The notes under the pieces were generated by a model. That model saw nothing but the letters and a program-made list of their open reading frames with translations. It searched no databases and was not told the DNA's origin. A program made the position numbers and the translations under genes. A DNA stretch of 64,000 bases. Source: Dermatemys mawii. Lineage: Eukaryota; Chordata; Testudines; Dermatemydidae. The DNA lies in contig ML677351.1 in NCBI GenBank assembly GCA_007922305.1, positions 8,399,558 through 8,463,557 on the forward strand, in the 5' to 3' direction. Below, one piece after another: positions 35,606 through 46,249 of the stretch (positions within the stretch are counted from its first letter, which is position 1; each line of letters begins with the position of its first letter).

Positions 35606-37465
35606 TTAAAGCGCCTTCAAGACCATCACCTGGTCCCCTACTTTAAAGGAACGTTCTCTGGCATGTTTATCATACCAGGCCTTTTGCTCTGCCTGAGCAT
35701 CCTTCAGGTTTTCTTTAGCAAGGACTAAAGAGGTTCGGAGGGTGTTTTGTAGGTTGGTTACAAAGTCCAGAATGTTAGTTCCTCGAGGAGGTGTAAACCC
35801 CTCCCATTGCTGTTTTACCAACTGTAATGGCCCTTTAACCTCACGGTCATACACAAGTTCAAAGGGTGAGAACCCTAACCTGGGATATGGTACAGCCCTG
35901 TAGGCAAAGAGCAACTGCTGTAACACTAGGTCCCAATCATTGGAGTGCTCATTTACGAATTTCCATATCATGGCCCCCAAAGTTCCATTAAACCTTTCCA
36001 CCAGGCCATTTGTTTGATGGTGGTAAGGGGTGGCAACCAAGTGGTTCCCCCCATGATCTTTCCACAGACTTTTCATGGTCCTTGCCAGGAAATTGGTTCC
36101 CGAATCTGTAAGGATGTTGGAGGGCCAACCCACGCTGGCAAAAATGTCTGTTAATGCATGGCGCACAGTTTTAGCCCTGCTGTTGCTTAGAGCTACTGCT
36201 TCTGGCCATCGGGTAGCAAAATCCATGAAAGTCAGTATGTATTGCTTTCCTCTGGGTGTCTTTTTTGGGAAAGGACCCAGAATATCCACAGCTACTCGCT
36301 GAAATGGAACCTCAATTATGGGGAGTGGCTGGAGAGGGGCCTTTACCTGGTCTTGGGGTTTTCCCACTTTTTGGCACACCTCACAAGACCGGACATAATC
36401 AGCAATGTCCTTGCCCATCCCCCCGCAGTGGAATGACTTCCCCACATGGTCTTTGGTTCTGTTCACCCCAGCATGCCCACTAGGGTGATCATGGGCTAAG
36501 CTCAGGAGCTTTACCTGGTACTTAGCTGGAACTACCAACTGTCTCTGAGGCTGCCAGCCTTCCTGGTGTCCCCTAGAAAGAGTTTCCTTGTATAAAAGTC
36601 CATTTTCGACCACAAACCGGGATCGATTGGTAGAACTGAGAGGCGGTGGGTTGCCCCGTGCCACCATCCAAGCTTCCTGGAGGCTTTTGTCTGCTTCCTG
36701 TTCGGCCTGGAACTGTTCTCTTGTTGCCGGAGATATCAGTTCCTCACTGGGTTGTGGACTTGGGTTGGGCTCCTCGGGAAGTGATGGAGGTGATGGGGTG
36801 GTTTCCCTTGGCGGTGGACCGCTCTCCGCTGGTGCACCTGGTTGCATTTCAGGCTCCGGCTGAGCCTCTTGGGTTAGTGTAGCTGTTGCTGTCGGTGCCG
36901 GCTCGAGGTTGCCCTCTGGTGTTGGAGTGGTAGATGGGGTTGCAAGCGCTGGGCTCAGCGCTGGCAATGGTTCAAGTGTTGGTTGCTTCTCCAGTTCCAG
37001 TCCGGAGACTGGCTTGGGCTGGGTCTCTGGGACTGGATCCTCTATGGCTGTTCCAGTCGTTGGTAGGGAATCCAGCTCCACCATTGTCGCCGGGGTCTCT
37101 GGTAACCCAGGTCGGCACCTGGTGGAAGGCTCATGAACAGGGATAGGTGTGCAAGCTTGCTTAGCCTGGCTGCAAGTGACCATTCCCACCCTCTTGGCTA
37201 GCTTCACATGATTGGCTAGATCATTCCCCAGCAGCATGGGAATGGGATAATCATCGTAGACTGCAAAAGTCCACCTTCCTGACCAGCCCTTGTACTGGAC
37301 AGGTAGATTGGCTGTAGGTAAGTCGAAAGAGTTTGACTTGAAGGATTGAATTGTCACTTTAACCTCTGGGTTGATTAACTTGGGGTCCACTAAGGATTGG
37401 TGGATAAGTGACATCTGAGCTCCAGTGTCCCTCCACGCTGTGACCTTCTTTCCGCCCACTCTCAC
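35606..37465 (-). CDS. pol: Retrotransposon protease - integrase polyprotein segment
   Basis: This is a 619-codon open frame; the nominal first codon is GTG, inside an overlap with gag. The aspartic protease is at residues about 8-100, with the active site DTGA at 13-16 and a PMLLGNDL strand at 76-83. Residues about 105-246 form a Pro/Glu/Thr/Ser-rich linker with no recognisable fold. The integrase follows: the HHCC zinc domain has H327, H331, C361 and C364, and the catalytic core has D394 (VAVDILGPF), D454 (ILTDSGTNF) and E490 (GLVERFNGTL). The last two are spaced exactly as D,D(35)E. The frame ends at TAA just inside the C-terminal module. Integrase placed before RT is the diagnostic Gmr1-clade arrangement. 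The protein would process Gag-Pol and insert the cDNA. Confidence 0.92.
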   Translation of the reverse strand: MRVGGKKVTAWRDTGAQMSLIHQSLVDPKLINPEVKVTIQSFKSNSFDLPTANLPVQYKGWSGRWTFAVYDDYPIPMLLGNDLANHVKLAKRVGMVTCSQAKQACTPIPVHEPSTRCRPGLPETPATMVELDSLPTTGTAIEDPVPETQPKPVSGLELEKQPTLEPLPALSPALATPSTTPTPEGNLEPAPTATATLTQEAQPEPEMQPGAPAESGPPPRETTPSPPSLPEEPNPSPQPSEELISPATREQFQAEQEADKSLQEAWMVARGNPPPLSSTNRSRFVVENGLLYKETLSRGHQEGWQPQRQLVVPAKYQVKLLSLAHDHPSGHAGVNRTKDHVGKSFHCGGMGKDIADYVRSCEVCQKVGKPQDQVKAPLQPLPIIEVPFQRVAVDILGPFPKKTPRGKQYILTFMDFATRWPEAVALSNSRAKTVRHALTDIFASVGWPSNILTDSGTNFLARTMKSLWKDHGGNHLVATPYHHQTNGLVERFNGTLGAMIWKFVNEHSNDWDLVLQQLLFAYRAVPYPRLGFSPFELVYDREVKGPLQLVKQQWEGFTPPRGTNILDFVTNLQNTLRTSLVLAKENLKDAQAEQKAWYDKHARERSFKVGDQVMVLKAL

Positions 37466-37851
37466 AGTTTCCCTCTGCTCTGAGGGTATCTGGGAGGTAT
37501 CTGGCCTGAGGACCTTGGGGGTGACTTCAGGTTAATGCACAGCGTTCGGTTGGTGTTCTTGGGGCAGTTGACCTTAATATGCCCCAGCTCATGACATTTA
37601 AAACATCGCCTAGCTGACTGGTCACTGGACTGGTGGTGTGGAATGGTGAGGTGTTTGGGGTTTTCCTTGGGAGGCAGGTGGGGTCTGGGGCTGCCCCCTC
37701 TGATAGAATGTGGTCCCGGGTTGCCCCTTCTGGGATCCACTCCAACCGTTATTAGGTTTTTTCTTTTCTGCCACCTCCCCACCTTGTGTCCCGATTTTTC
37801 CCGCCTCTCTGGCGATCTGGGACTGCTCATATTGATCCGCATAAGAAGCAA
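37462..37851 (-). pseudogene. gag: Gag nucleocapsid segment with CCHC zinc knuckle
   Basis: The frame contains CFKCHELGHIKVNC, a canonical CX2CX4HX4C retroviral zinc knuckle, preceded by a basic Gly/Pro/Arg-rich region. This is the RNA-packaging end of Gag. It is one frame off the capsid frame (37622-38434). The change of frame lies near 37810, where the capsid frame's QYEQSQIARE gives way to RREKSGHKVG in this frame. It ends at TGA (37462-37464) and overlaps the protease frame by about 65 bases in the -1 phase. That phase could be a natural gag-pol frameshift or a lesion. Confidence 0.8.
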
Positions 37852-38526
37852 GACTTTCTGCTGAGTCCATTTTCTTATCCCATAACCACTGTTTTACATC
37901 ATCACTGGTCATAGTCAGGAACTGCTGCTGTAGAACTAAATCACATACTCCTTCAAAGGTAGTTACACCCCTTCCTTTGACCCATTTATCTAAAAGATCC
38001 TTCATCTGGTTTACATAAGCCAGATGACTTAGTCCAGCCCCTCTCTTAAGGGCTCTAAATTTTACTCTGTAAGTGTCAGGTATAACTTGAAATTGTTTTA
38101 AAACCAAATCCTTAAATTTACCATAGTTTGAAGCATCCTCAATAGGCATCTTATTGAAGATGTCCAGAGTTTGGCCAGTCAATTTTGCTATTAATGGGGT
38201 CATCTTTTGATCTTCAGGGATTTTATGTAGAGTGCACAGTCTCTCAAAGGTGATGAAATATTTGGCAGTGTTGTTGGACTCATCATACTGTGGGCACAGT
38301 CGCTCCCATTTGTGGAATTTTTGGGGAAGTGGAGTCAGCAGCTGGAGGAAATTGTCTCTGCAGCTCCAAAACAGCCAGTTCATGCTTCTGTCTCTCAATC
38401 TGGGCTTCCCTAGCCCTTTTATGGGTGGCTTCATCTCTCTCCATCAGCCTTTGATGTTCTCTTTGTCTCTCCTCAGCTTGGAATTTGGCTAATTCTAAAT
38501 CCTTTTTGGCCCTTACCGCCTGTCAT
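37622..38526 (-). pseudogene. gag: Gag: coiled coil plus capsid with SCAN-like C-terminal domain
   Basis: A likely start ATG is at 38526. A charged coiled coil (KKDLELAKFQAEERQREHQ and onward) occupies about 38380-38510 in one frame. The capsid continues in another frame as an open stretch to 37622, so at least one indel separates them, plus one just after the ATG. In the 38434-37622 frame, residues about 40-100 look like a capsid N-terminal region (KWERLCPQYDESNNTAKYF). Residues 119-202 follow the SCAN pattern: FRALKRGAGLSHLAYVNQMK, LLDKWVKGRGV, LVLQQQFLTM and ASYADQYEQ. SCAN domains of vertebrate zinc-finger proteins were proposed to derive from exactly this part of Gmr1-like Gag. This copy is inactive because of its frameshifts. 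Confidence 0.82.
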
Positions 38527-39340
38527 TTTAATCTTTCTGTGTTTAACTTACTAACTGAAAATTAAACAAAATTTTCTTATATCACTTGGAAATTCTCAGC
38601 AGGGTTTTAATCCTACCAGCAGAGGGAGAAAGACCCCCTACACTGATTCTCAGAAAACTGAACTGACCAGTTCCCCCGCCCAGGGACCCCTGGGATGGTT
38701 GCCTAGCACTTAACGAGCCTATTAACTCTTAACTGCAAACCTGGGCTACTCTCTGCTATCCAGCAGGAGAAAACCCCCTCAAAAAAACCCCCAAAAAACC
38801 TTCAGCTCCCTGCCCTCAGGCAGCTGAAAAAGACAAAGCGTGGAGCTATCTGCAGCTTCAAAACCTGCAGAACAAGTTTTACCAGAGTGACCCCCTGTGA
38901 TGTTTAACTTAACACCACTACCTGCTTGCTGGTAGTACTTGCTGAGAGGTCTCACCTTAGAGAAAAACTGCTTTCTGCAAAATTCTTTTTTTTTGATTCA
39001 CAAAATTTCATCCCACCACTGCCAACCATGTCTGGATTGCTTCCCCACTCTGAACTCTAGGGTACAGATGTGGGGACCCACATGAGAAAAGAAATACGCT
39101 CCCCCCCAGCTTATTTTGCCAGCTTGGGTTAAAATGTTTTTCCCCAGAACATAACTTCTTCTGTATCTGGACCTGGTACACTGCCACCACCAAACTAGGT
39201 CTAGGGTAGTTTGGGACCCTTCTTTCCCTTTCCACTAACCCCCCAAACTTCTTCCTTCCCTGGGAAGCTTGAGAGAATAAAAAAAACAAACCTCACCTGA
39301 TCCTGCGAGACGTGCCCGATCCAAAACCAGGATCTTACAC
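38527..39340 (-). other. Retrotransposon 5' leader
   Basis: About 0.8 kb lies between the 5' LTR and gag on the minus strand. It contains G-runs and short frames but no domain. This is where the primer-binding site and packaging signal should lie. I could not match a TGG-starting primer site to a tRNA with confidence. Confidence 0.6.
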
Positions 39341-39813
39341 AATGGAAAACAAGCAGTCAGCTTCTTAAAAGAAAGATTTTAATAAAAGAAAAAAAGAAAG
39401 GAATAAATCCCTTATAACCGTCAATAGAACAGCATCTACCATAATCAACAAAAGCATTCAGAAACCAAATCTCTCCCGTGAGGCAACTTTCTCCCACTGT
39501 TGATATCTCTGCTGAAGCTTACAATATCAAGAAGCACCCAGCCAACACTCACCACTGAGAACCCTCCAAGTGATAAAAAGAAGGTAAACTTACTGACTAC
39601 AGTACTTGATAGAATCTATAGTTACAGTGAAAGACATAGCTGTGTTCATCCCATAGCCAAGGTGAACAGAGAGAGACCCAGAGAGAAACTGAAACTTAAA
39701 ATCCTTTGTCTCCTGAGGAATTTCTCATTGGTCAGTTGTCCACCTCTCAGGTTACCTTTAGCTTAACCCCTTACAGGTAAACAATAATTCTAGGCTACTT
39801 CACACTTATGACA
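39340..39813 (-). repeat. 5' LTR of the Gmr1-like element
   Basis: On the minus strand it starts at 39813 with TGTCATAAGTGTGAAG. A TATAAG box lies at about 39419-39414 and an ATTAAA polyadenylation hexamer at 39383-39378, giving the usual U3-R order. The inner end (about 39340) is an estimate because no second intact LTR exists for comparison. Its first 150 bases are copied in inverted form at the other end of the element. Confidence 0.75.
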
Positions 39814-39818
39814 ATCTC

Positions 39819-42800
39819 ATTCTTCAAGAATGAATAACTGTGTATTGCTTAAAAGTGCAATAAAATATAAAATTTAAAAATCACAAGAAATGTATTGTGT
39901 AACCCACCACACTGACTTCAAATATATAATGCTGTTTATTTTCTGAAATGGCTTTTTCAAACTTATTCCCCTTAGTACCTGTCTGTTGCTCTTTGAAAAA
40001 AAGAGCAAACTCTTCTATTCAGGTTCTTATACTAGGATCATCACTACTATATCTGAGCTCCTTGCAATAGTTCATTTAGCAATGCAACTAACATCAGCCA
40101 TGTGTTGTTTATTCTCTCATCACCTTCCCAGAAGGAGAAGAGCATGCAATGTAGTTATGTTTTGATAGGACTTTTTGTTCTGCTTTTGTTTTTTGAGGCA
40201 AGAGAGGTTCCTAAACACATCTTTTAACTTTGAATGTACACAAAACTTCTATCCCAAATTGCAAGGCCCCAATTTTCATCTCCTGGAACAACATAACCTA
40301 TCAAGTCCCACGCAAAACCCAGTTTTCAAATATGAGCACGTTAGAATGATGTCAATGCTACAAAAAGGACACAAATCAGACATTTACAAATTCCTAAGTG
40401 CTGTTTTTACAAGATTAAGTACACATTAGACCACTGAAGAGGAGCAATGGTCACCCTATTTCTCAAAAGTGAAAAACGGGACACTGTGCGAGGCTGACCT
40501 GAGATGCCTGGCTTTGCTGCTTGCCTAAGCACACTGTACTGGGCTGGCCACCCAAGTCACCTGGCATTGCCCAGGACTGACCACCCGAGCCTGCCACACC
40601 TGCACCTCGCATTGCCACTCACCCCAAGAAATTCCTCCATGCCTCCGGGGAGCGTAAACCCCTTTTTGGACAAAACTGGGCATTTGTTCCATTTGCTCTT
40701 GCTAGTGGATGATCAGTTTAGCATTGTGACTTCGGGGCTCAATTTTGGTCTTACTCGAGTCACAAATATCAATATGTGTCTTTCCAATGGGATAAATATT
40801 TGGCTTATAAATATCTTGAATACGCATATACATGAAACATAGTGGGAAACGTTGAAAAATGAAGAAATTGGGAAGTGTAAATTGAGATCCATAGTAAAGC
40901 AATGAAACTTTGTTACAGTGGGATATACACAATTGCATATAATACCATAGTAACCACTAAATTCTGAAAAATTGCTATTCAGCTACAATAAACCAGTATG
41001 GGAGGTGGCTGTGGGGGGAGAGAAAGGTGACTCCTGGAGATGCTAGGTTATATTTTGCTGCTGAGCAAAAAACTTATGCCTGTATGATTAGGATTAATGT
41101 CCTCTAGGTGAAAAGTGCCCTTAGTTTTTATCTCCCTGGCATCACAAGCTCTACACATGTGTCTCATACAGATAAAGACACCAATACATCTTTATCACTT
41201 TTGTATTTTCCAGCTCGTTTTAATAGGTTTGGTGTAATGGAAATAAACTAATATTTATATATCATCCTATTGGTTTTAATTAATAATTTAAAAAACTTTT
41301 AGCCTGCTGCCCCTTTAACCTTTTAATTCTTACAGTAAATATAAAATTCGCTATAATCAAATATGTGAAGCTATCTTTTTATCTCTATAGGTAGACCTAT
41401 AAAAATGTGAAATGGTTACATAGCTTCCTGTAACAAAGCGTAAGGATTTCATACATGAGTCCCCGTAAAAAAAATCCAACTAACATTTTTATGTTTATAA
41501 TAGTTTTCCTCTCCCTTTATATAAACATGCAGATATGCGCACACACAAGCATACGTGGTGTAAACAGTTGTAAAGTGTGTAGCCCTCTGAGATTGAGTGA
41601 TGGAGGCAGAAAAAAAATCATGGGAATGCTTGAATTTCCTATTTAACAACTTGAAAGTTCCTAACTCTAAGAAGAATGGTATAAGTGGAGAGATTTCCAG
41701 TTTTTTAAGTTTGTGATATGCTGGGGTTGGGACAGATAATTACAGACATACAGAATAATTTGTGTGTCACCATTCAAATTCTATTCAAAAATGCATTGTA
41801 TTAACATTACCACCTCTCACTAAAGATCTTTTAAATTACTGGAAGTTATCAACTACAACATCTCAGTACTACTTTTATAAAACTATAGGAAATAAAAGAA
41901 ATAGTTCAAATAATGATTTAGGAGCCTAACATGAATCCTATGATTTCCCAAGTTTCAAATGTACTGAGCACTCAACAACTCCCACAAATGGGATAGGAAA
42001 GCATCCATTTTGTTCCTGCTAGTATTGGAACTCTTCATTACTCTTCTTTTGAATGTCAAAAAATAGCATCTCTGTTGCCCACTCTGCAAATGCTAGCAAC
42101 CCAGATCCCAATTACATAGGCGTGAGAGACTCAGGCAAAATAAGAACCAATCCTGAACTTTTTGAGTCGTTTGGTTAACTAGTCAGACTTCTTCCCCCTT
42201 CTCATATTCTAATCAATACCCATTACTTGTCTTTTCCTTCTTCCGTCATATGGAAGATCAGCTGTCATTGTGGCCTCCTCACTAGACTCTTTTATTATAA
42301 TACAGGACCCACCTAAAACCAGTACCTCATTGTGGTAGGCACCCTTAAGAAATGATCCTTGGAATAAAGAACTTCCAGTCGAAACCTGAAATCCTGCAAT
42401 GTTTATGCATGTACTTAATTTCAGCATCAGAAGTTGTCCCCTTGACTTCAAGGAGTCTATTCATTGTAATAAATTAAATATATGTGTAAGTGTTTCCAAA
42501 ACTTGGGTCTGTATAGACAAAACAGAAAAATCTACTAGTTCACTGTCTTATGTACAGCTGTTTGCAGGAGCTAATCAATAGTTTGCTACTGTAACCATAA
42601 TTTGTGCCCTTCCCCTCTTCTATTTTTAAATTTAATAACAGTCAATAATAATAATTCCAGTAAAACTGCTTTCAGTTTAAATTAAACAGAAACAAAAAAA
42701 GACAGTAATGAAACCCACATTATCAACATAATTAGAAACAATAAACCCTTAAAATAAAGCAAAAGATATATAAAATGATCTTATATAGAAAATTCTGTAT

Positions 42801-43344
42801 CCAGAGGATAATATATATTTTAAATAAAAAATTATTATTGTTTTACAAATATTTTAAATCTGTTATTTCATAGCTTTACTGAAGGTGTGCTTTGTATTGA
42901 GGGAAAGATGAGAAATGACTTGTACTTTCCAGGATTATTCAACTTTTTTTTTTTTAATGTGGACAATATCCCTTGAAGGCCCCTCTGTTACACTGTTCAG
43001 GAACAAAACAAACAAACAAACAAACAAATAAAAAAGCCACACAACACTAACAGACTCCTTCATGAAGAACCCTTCTGCCTAAAATGTTACCTATTCCTCC
43101 TTCTTTTGCTGAGGCAGCTATAATCCAAGTCAGGTGGAGTTGAATCAAGTCATAATTTTTGACCATTTTACAAAAATAAAATTAAAATAATAAAAGAAAA
43201 TGTGTCTAATTGATTAGTATAGAAAGCAATGGTTTATACTGAACATCAGCAATATTGAAAATATGACCTATAACAGGGCAGAAAACTTTTATCCTGCCTA
43301 ATAAAACAGACTAATACTGTCTAATGTTGCTTGTCAATTCAATC
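39819..43344. other. Unannotated intergenic DNA
   Basis: I see no gene. 40450-40690 is GC-richer ('ggtcaccctatttctc...gaaaaacgggaca', CCACCC-rich) and resembles a degraded DNA-transposon relic, but I cannot define its ends. The section around 42600-42860 is extremely AT-rich. A (CAAA)n microsatellite lies at 43005-43030. Confidence 0.45.
43005..43030. repeat. (CAAA)n microsatellite
   Basis: It consists of six to seven CAAA units: AAACAAACAAACAAACAAAC. Confidence 0.9.
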
Positions 43345-43352
43345 CACTATAA

Positions 43353-43652
43353 CAGGGGTAGGCAATCTATGGCACGCGTGCCAAAGGCAGCATGTGAGCT
43401 GATTTTCAGTGGCACTCACACTCCCCTGGTCCTGGCCATCGGTCTGGGGGGTTCTGCATTTTAATGTAATTTTAAATGAACCTTCTTAAACATTTTAAAA
43501 ACCTTATCTACTTATATACCTAGTTATATATTATAGACTTATAGAAGGAGACTTTCAAAACCATTAAAATGTATTACTGGCACGCGAAACCTTAAATTAG
43601 AGTGAATAAATGAAGACTCGGCACACCACTTCTGAAAGGTTGCCGACCCCTG
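43353..43652. mobile_element. hAT MITE family A, copy 3 (300 bp)
   Basis: The ends are CAGGGGTAGGCAATC and GGTTGCCGACCCCTG, a near-perfect inverted pair. The exact 8-bp target duplication CACTATAA lies at 43345-43352 and 43653-43660. The orientation is opposite to copies 1 and 2. It is non-coding. Confidence 0.93.
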
Positions 43653-43660
43653 CACTATAA

Positions 43661-45989
43661 CATAGGAGAGGATCTTGTAGTATTTAATATTATTTAGCAA
43701 TAACTCATAGATTTGGGAAGTTCACACCTCAGTTAGCATTTGACATTTTACCACCTCTCAGATGAGGCGAAGATTGTGCATTGAATTTAATTATTTCAAT
43801 TGCAGTTCCCTAGCTCACACTCATTAAAAAAAACACCCAACACCATAAATATTCATTATTCATGTTATTACAGGTCCTGTGATGTACATATTCTCTATTC
43901 CCCAAGGCACACTGATGTAAACAGTACTTCCCAATGTTTCATATATAGTCATCCTTAACCACTCCCACACACCAAACTCAAAATATTTGAGAATACAATT
44001 TTTTCACTTATTAATTTGATGCCACCTGCCATCAGATTTTCCCAGAGTAACAGTAAACCGTCATGCTAATTTCCTGTCATGTCAATAGTAGAAAGTTATT
44101 CAGACCAAGGAATAAGCACTAATAATTCAGAGCTTTCAATTATATCTTGATGATGTACAATAGGATTTATGCAGAACTAATTACCATATATACAGATAAG
44201 GTTCATTTTCACAGTCCCTCCAGAATGGTCCATGATTACAGTGACCACTATCCTGACCGAGATCTATAAGCAGTAAAATATTTAGGCACCTATCATGGCA
44301 GATAGGCACCTAGTGGGACTTTCAAAATGTGTAAGCAGGTTAAGTGCCCAATCCCAATTGATTTTAAGCATTTAGGCTTAACTGTCTTTTTTTAAATCCC
44401 AGTCTGAATTTGTAGGTGCCTAAATACCTTTGAAAATTTGACTCTAAAGTAAATAATAAATAATAAGCAAACATTTTAGCTTACAGGTTGTTTGTTCACC
44501 CTTCTTTTCAGCTATTATTCAAGTCACCTAAATTACACAGTATTGTTTATGCCCATTGATTAGATCATTAAAACTTCATAAATGGGATGACAGCACTTTT
44601 AGTACAAATAATGGATAGATGTGGGAACATAGGTATTCAATGAAGAGGAACCTTTCCCTAAATCTGCATGACAACAAAATCTGTTCGCATAAAGTCATAG
44701 GAAAGAGAACAAAAAGCAACATAAATAAGACTCAACACAACTATTTGGAATTCTAATTAACTAGTGATAAAAATAGATGCATTTTGAAGGAGAAAATCAT
44801 CAAAAATAACCACATTCAGATCTACAACAAAATATATTGTGGTTGAAAAAGCAGCAAGAGACCTTTCCTTTACTGTCAACAGCCACAGACTGGGGCCTGT
44901 GAGCAACCAACATATGCATCTCTCACTCAAGATATCCTTGAAAGCATGAAAAGAAAGAAGAAAGGATGAAAAGAACTCCCTGTCCCCCTCCCCACCCACA
45001 CAGTATGTGAGAGTGGCCACACTAGGTAGACTGAAGGATGTAGTGTCGCACCAATTAATTTCACAGCATGAACAAAAGAAAGTGATTCATGATAACTGAG
45101 TAGTAAGCTGCTATACCCTCAATTCATTCTGATGTACAAATAATATATACTGTGATAATCCCATATCTGAAAATGTAGTTGTTATTCACAGATATTACAC
45201 TTGTTACCTATTTTTAATCAAAAAAGCCTGGATTAACTACTAATATATCATTAGCCTTTTGGTAAATTATATTCTTGTTCTGGAAAGACCATGTGTGACT
45301 ACTGGCCATATTTTGATAGACTACTGTTTTTACATCACAAAATATGTATGATCAATAGAAATGTTCAACTGATTCATTTTGACACTATCATATAGGATGT
45401 TTATCTGCCTCCATGCACCAGACTAGTAATAATAGGATGTAATTATCCAGTTTACACTCTTTGATCCAGATTGTAGCTTTAAACCAGGTCTAATTTGTGT
45501 GGGTTCATGAAGAAATGGGAGGTCCAGAACTCCCTGGGGGACTTATGGTGGTATGCATATTAGAGCAGCAGCTCCAAAACCTTTGGGAAAAGTGTATTTA
45601 TGCTCTCTCCCTTCAGTGGCTTGGCTCATTTCTTCCTAGATTAAGCCTACCTTCCCATCCCCAGTCGCAAAATATTACCTTGTAGGGAGTGTGAGAACTG
45701 AGATTCTAGCAGGTTTCAGCAAATCTTCAACTCCACTTTCCCCCCGTCTGTATGCTTCTGAAGGGTATCAGTTGTGCAGTTTGCAAACTGCAATTGTAGG
45801 GCATACGTCATTCACACAGCAATGTATATTACTGCTACCTCAATAATGTTTCTTATTTATACTAACACTTACATGTACTGAAATATTTACTTGCAGTAGT
45901 TTATATTTGATTCTGTCACTGGGAGGTATAAATTAAGAGAGAAAGGAAGATTTTCTGACTAGGATACTTAAGTGGGATTCAGAATGTCT
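43661..45989. other. Unannotated intergenic DNA with ancient repeat pieces
   Basis: 44275-44450 carries an old dispersed repeat ('taggcacctatcatgg', 'gtaggtgcctaaatacctttgaaaatttg'). Nothing else is recognised. The frame at 44757-45020 has no family features. Confidence 0.5.
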
Positions 45990-46245
45990 GGATTCAGCTG
46001 CTGACTCAGTCACAGGCTTTCACTTTGAGCAGGCCACTTAATCTCTCTGTGCCTTTCAGCTCCTCTACTGTAAAAATGCGGATAATAAATAATGCTTTCC
46101 TCGATTATTTGTTCTTGTCTGTTTGAACCGTAAGCTAGTCAGCTCAGGGAGTCTCTCTTACTTTATGTTTGTACAGTGCCCTGTACAATGAGGCCCTGAA
46201 CTCACCTAGGGCTTCTAGGTACCAATATACAGTACAAAGAAATAA
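45990..46245 (-). repeat. MIR/CORE-like SINE with SINE tail
   Basis: 'gctgctgactcagtcacaggctttcactttgagcaggccacttaatctctctgtgcctttcagc' is the complement of a MIR-type core. It is followed by 'gtttgtacagtgccctgtacaatgaggccctgaa' and 'gggcttctaggtacc', the tail also seen at 19455 and 29108. It is an old amniote SINE. Confidence 0.6.
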
Positions 46246-46249
46246 TTAA

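Larger units (their letters stand above)
33571..39813 (-). mobile_element. Gmr1-like Ty3/gypsy retrotransposon, IN upstream of RT, ATCTC TSD
   Basis: This 6.2-kb unit is bounded by ATCTC at 33566-33570 and 39814-39818. On the minus strand it reads 5' LTR, leader, gag (coiled coil, SCAN-like capsid, CCHC knuckle), protease, Pro-rich linker, integrase, reverse transcriptase, RNase H, purine tract and a rearranged 3' LTR. Integrase before RT is copia-like order. The gypsy-like domains place it with the Gmr1 clade, known from deuterostomes. Both genomic ends begin with the same terminus, TGTCATAAGTGTGAAG, in inverted orientation, because the 3' LTR carries a fold-back (33571-33791). Gag is frameshifted and pol has in-frame stops at 35606 and 35444, so this copy cannot be autonomous. 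Its tRNA primer site could not be identified. Confidence 0.9.

Noticed and set aside
36588..37146. Several plus-strand frames of 70-90 codons
   Set aside because: They are antisense shadows of the Pro-rich protease-integrase linker. The composition (Gly/Ser/Val) is the complement of that bias.
37467..37473. GGGAAAC heptamer (minus strand) in the gag/pro overlap as a programmed -1 slip site
   Set aside because: The heptamer is read GGG AAA C in the gag frame, which is the wrong phase for the X XXY YYZ rule in the needed direction.
33571..39813. Endogenous retrovirus with env
   Set aside because: After RNase H only about 155 bases remain before the LTR. There is no frame with signal peptide or membrane segments, and the domain order is not retroviral.
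43005..43030. CRISPR-like or regulated tandem array
   Set aside because: It is a simple (CAAA)n microsatellite in a vertebrate genome with no spacer structure.
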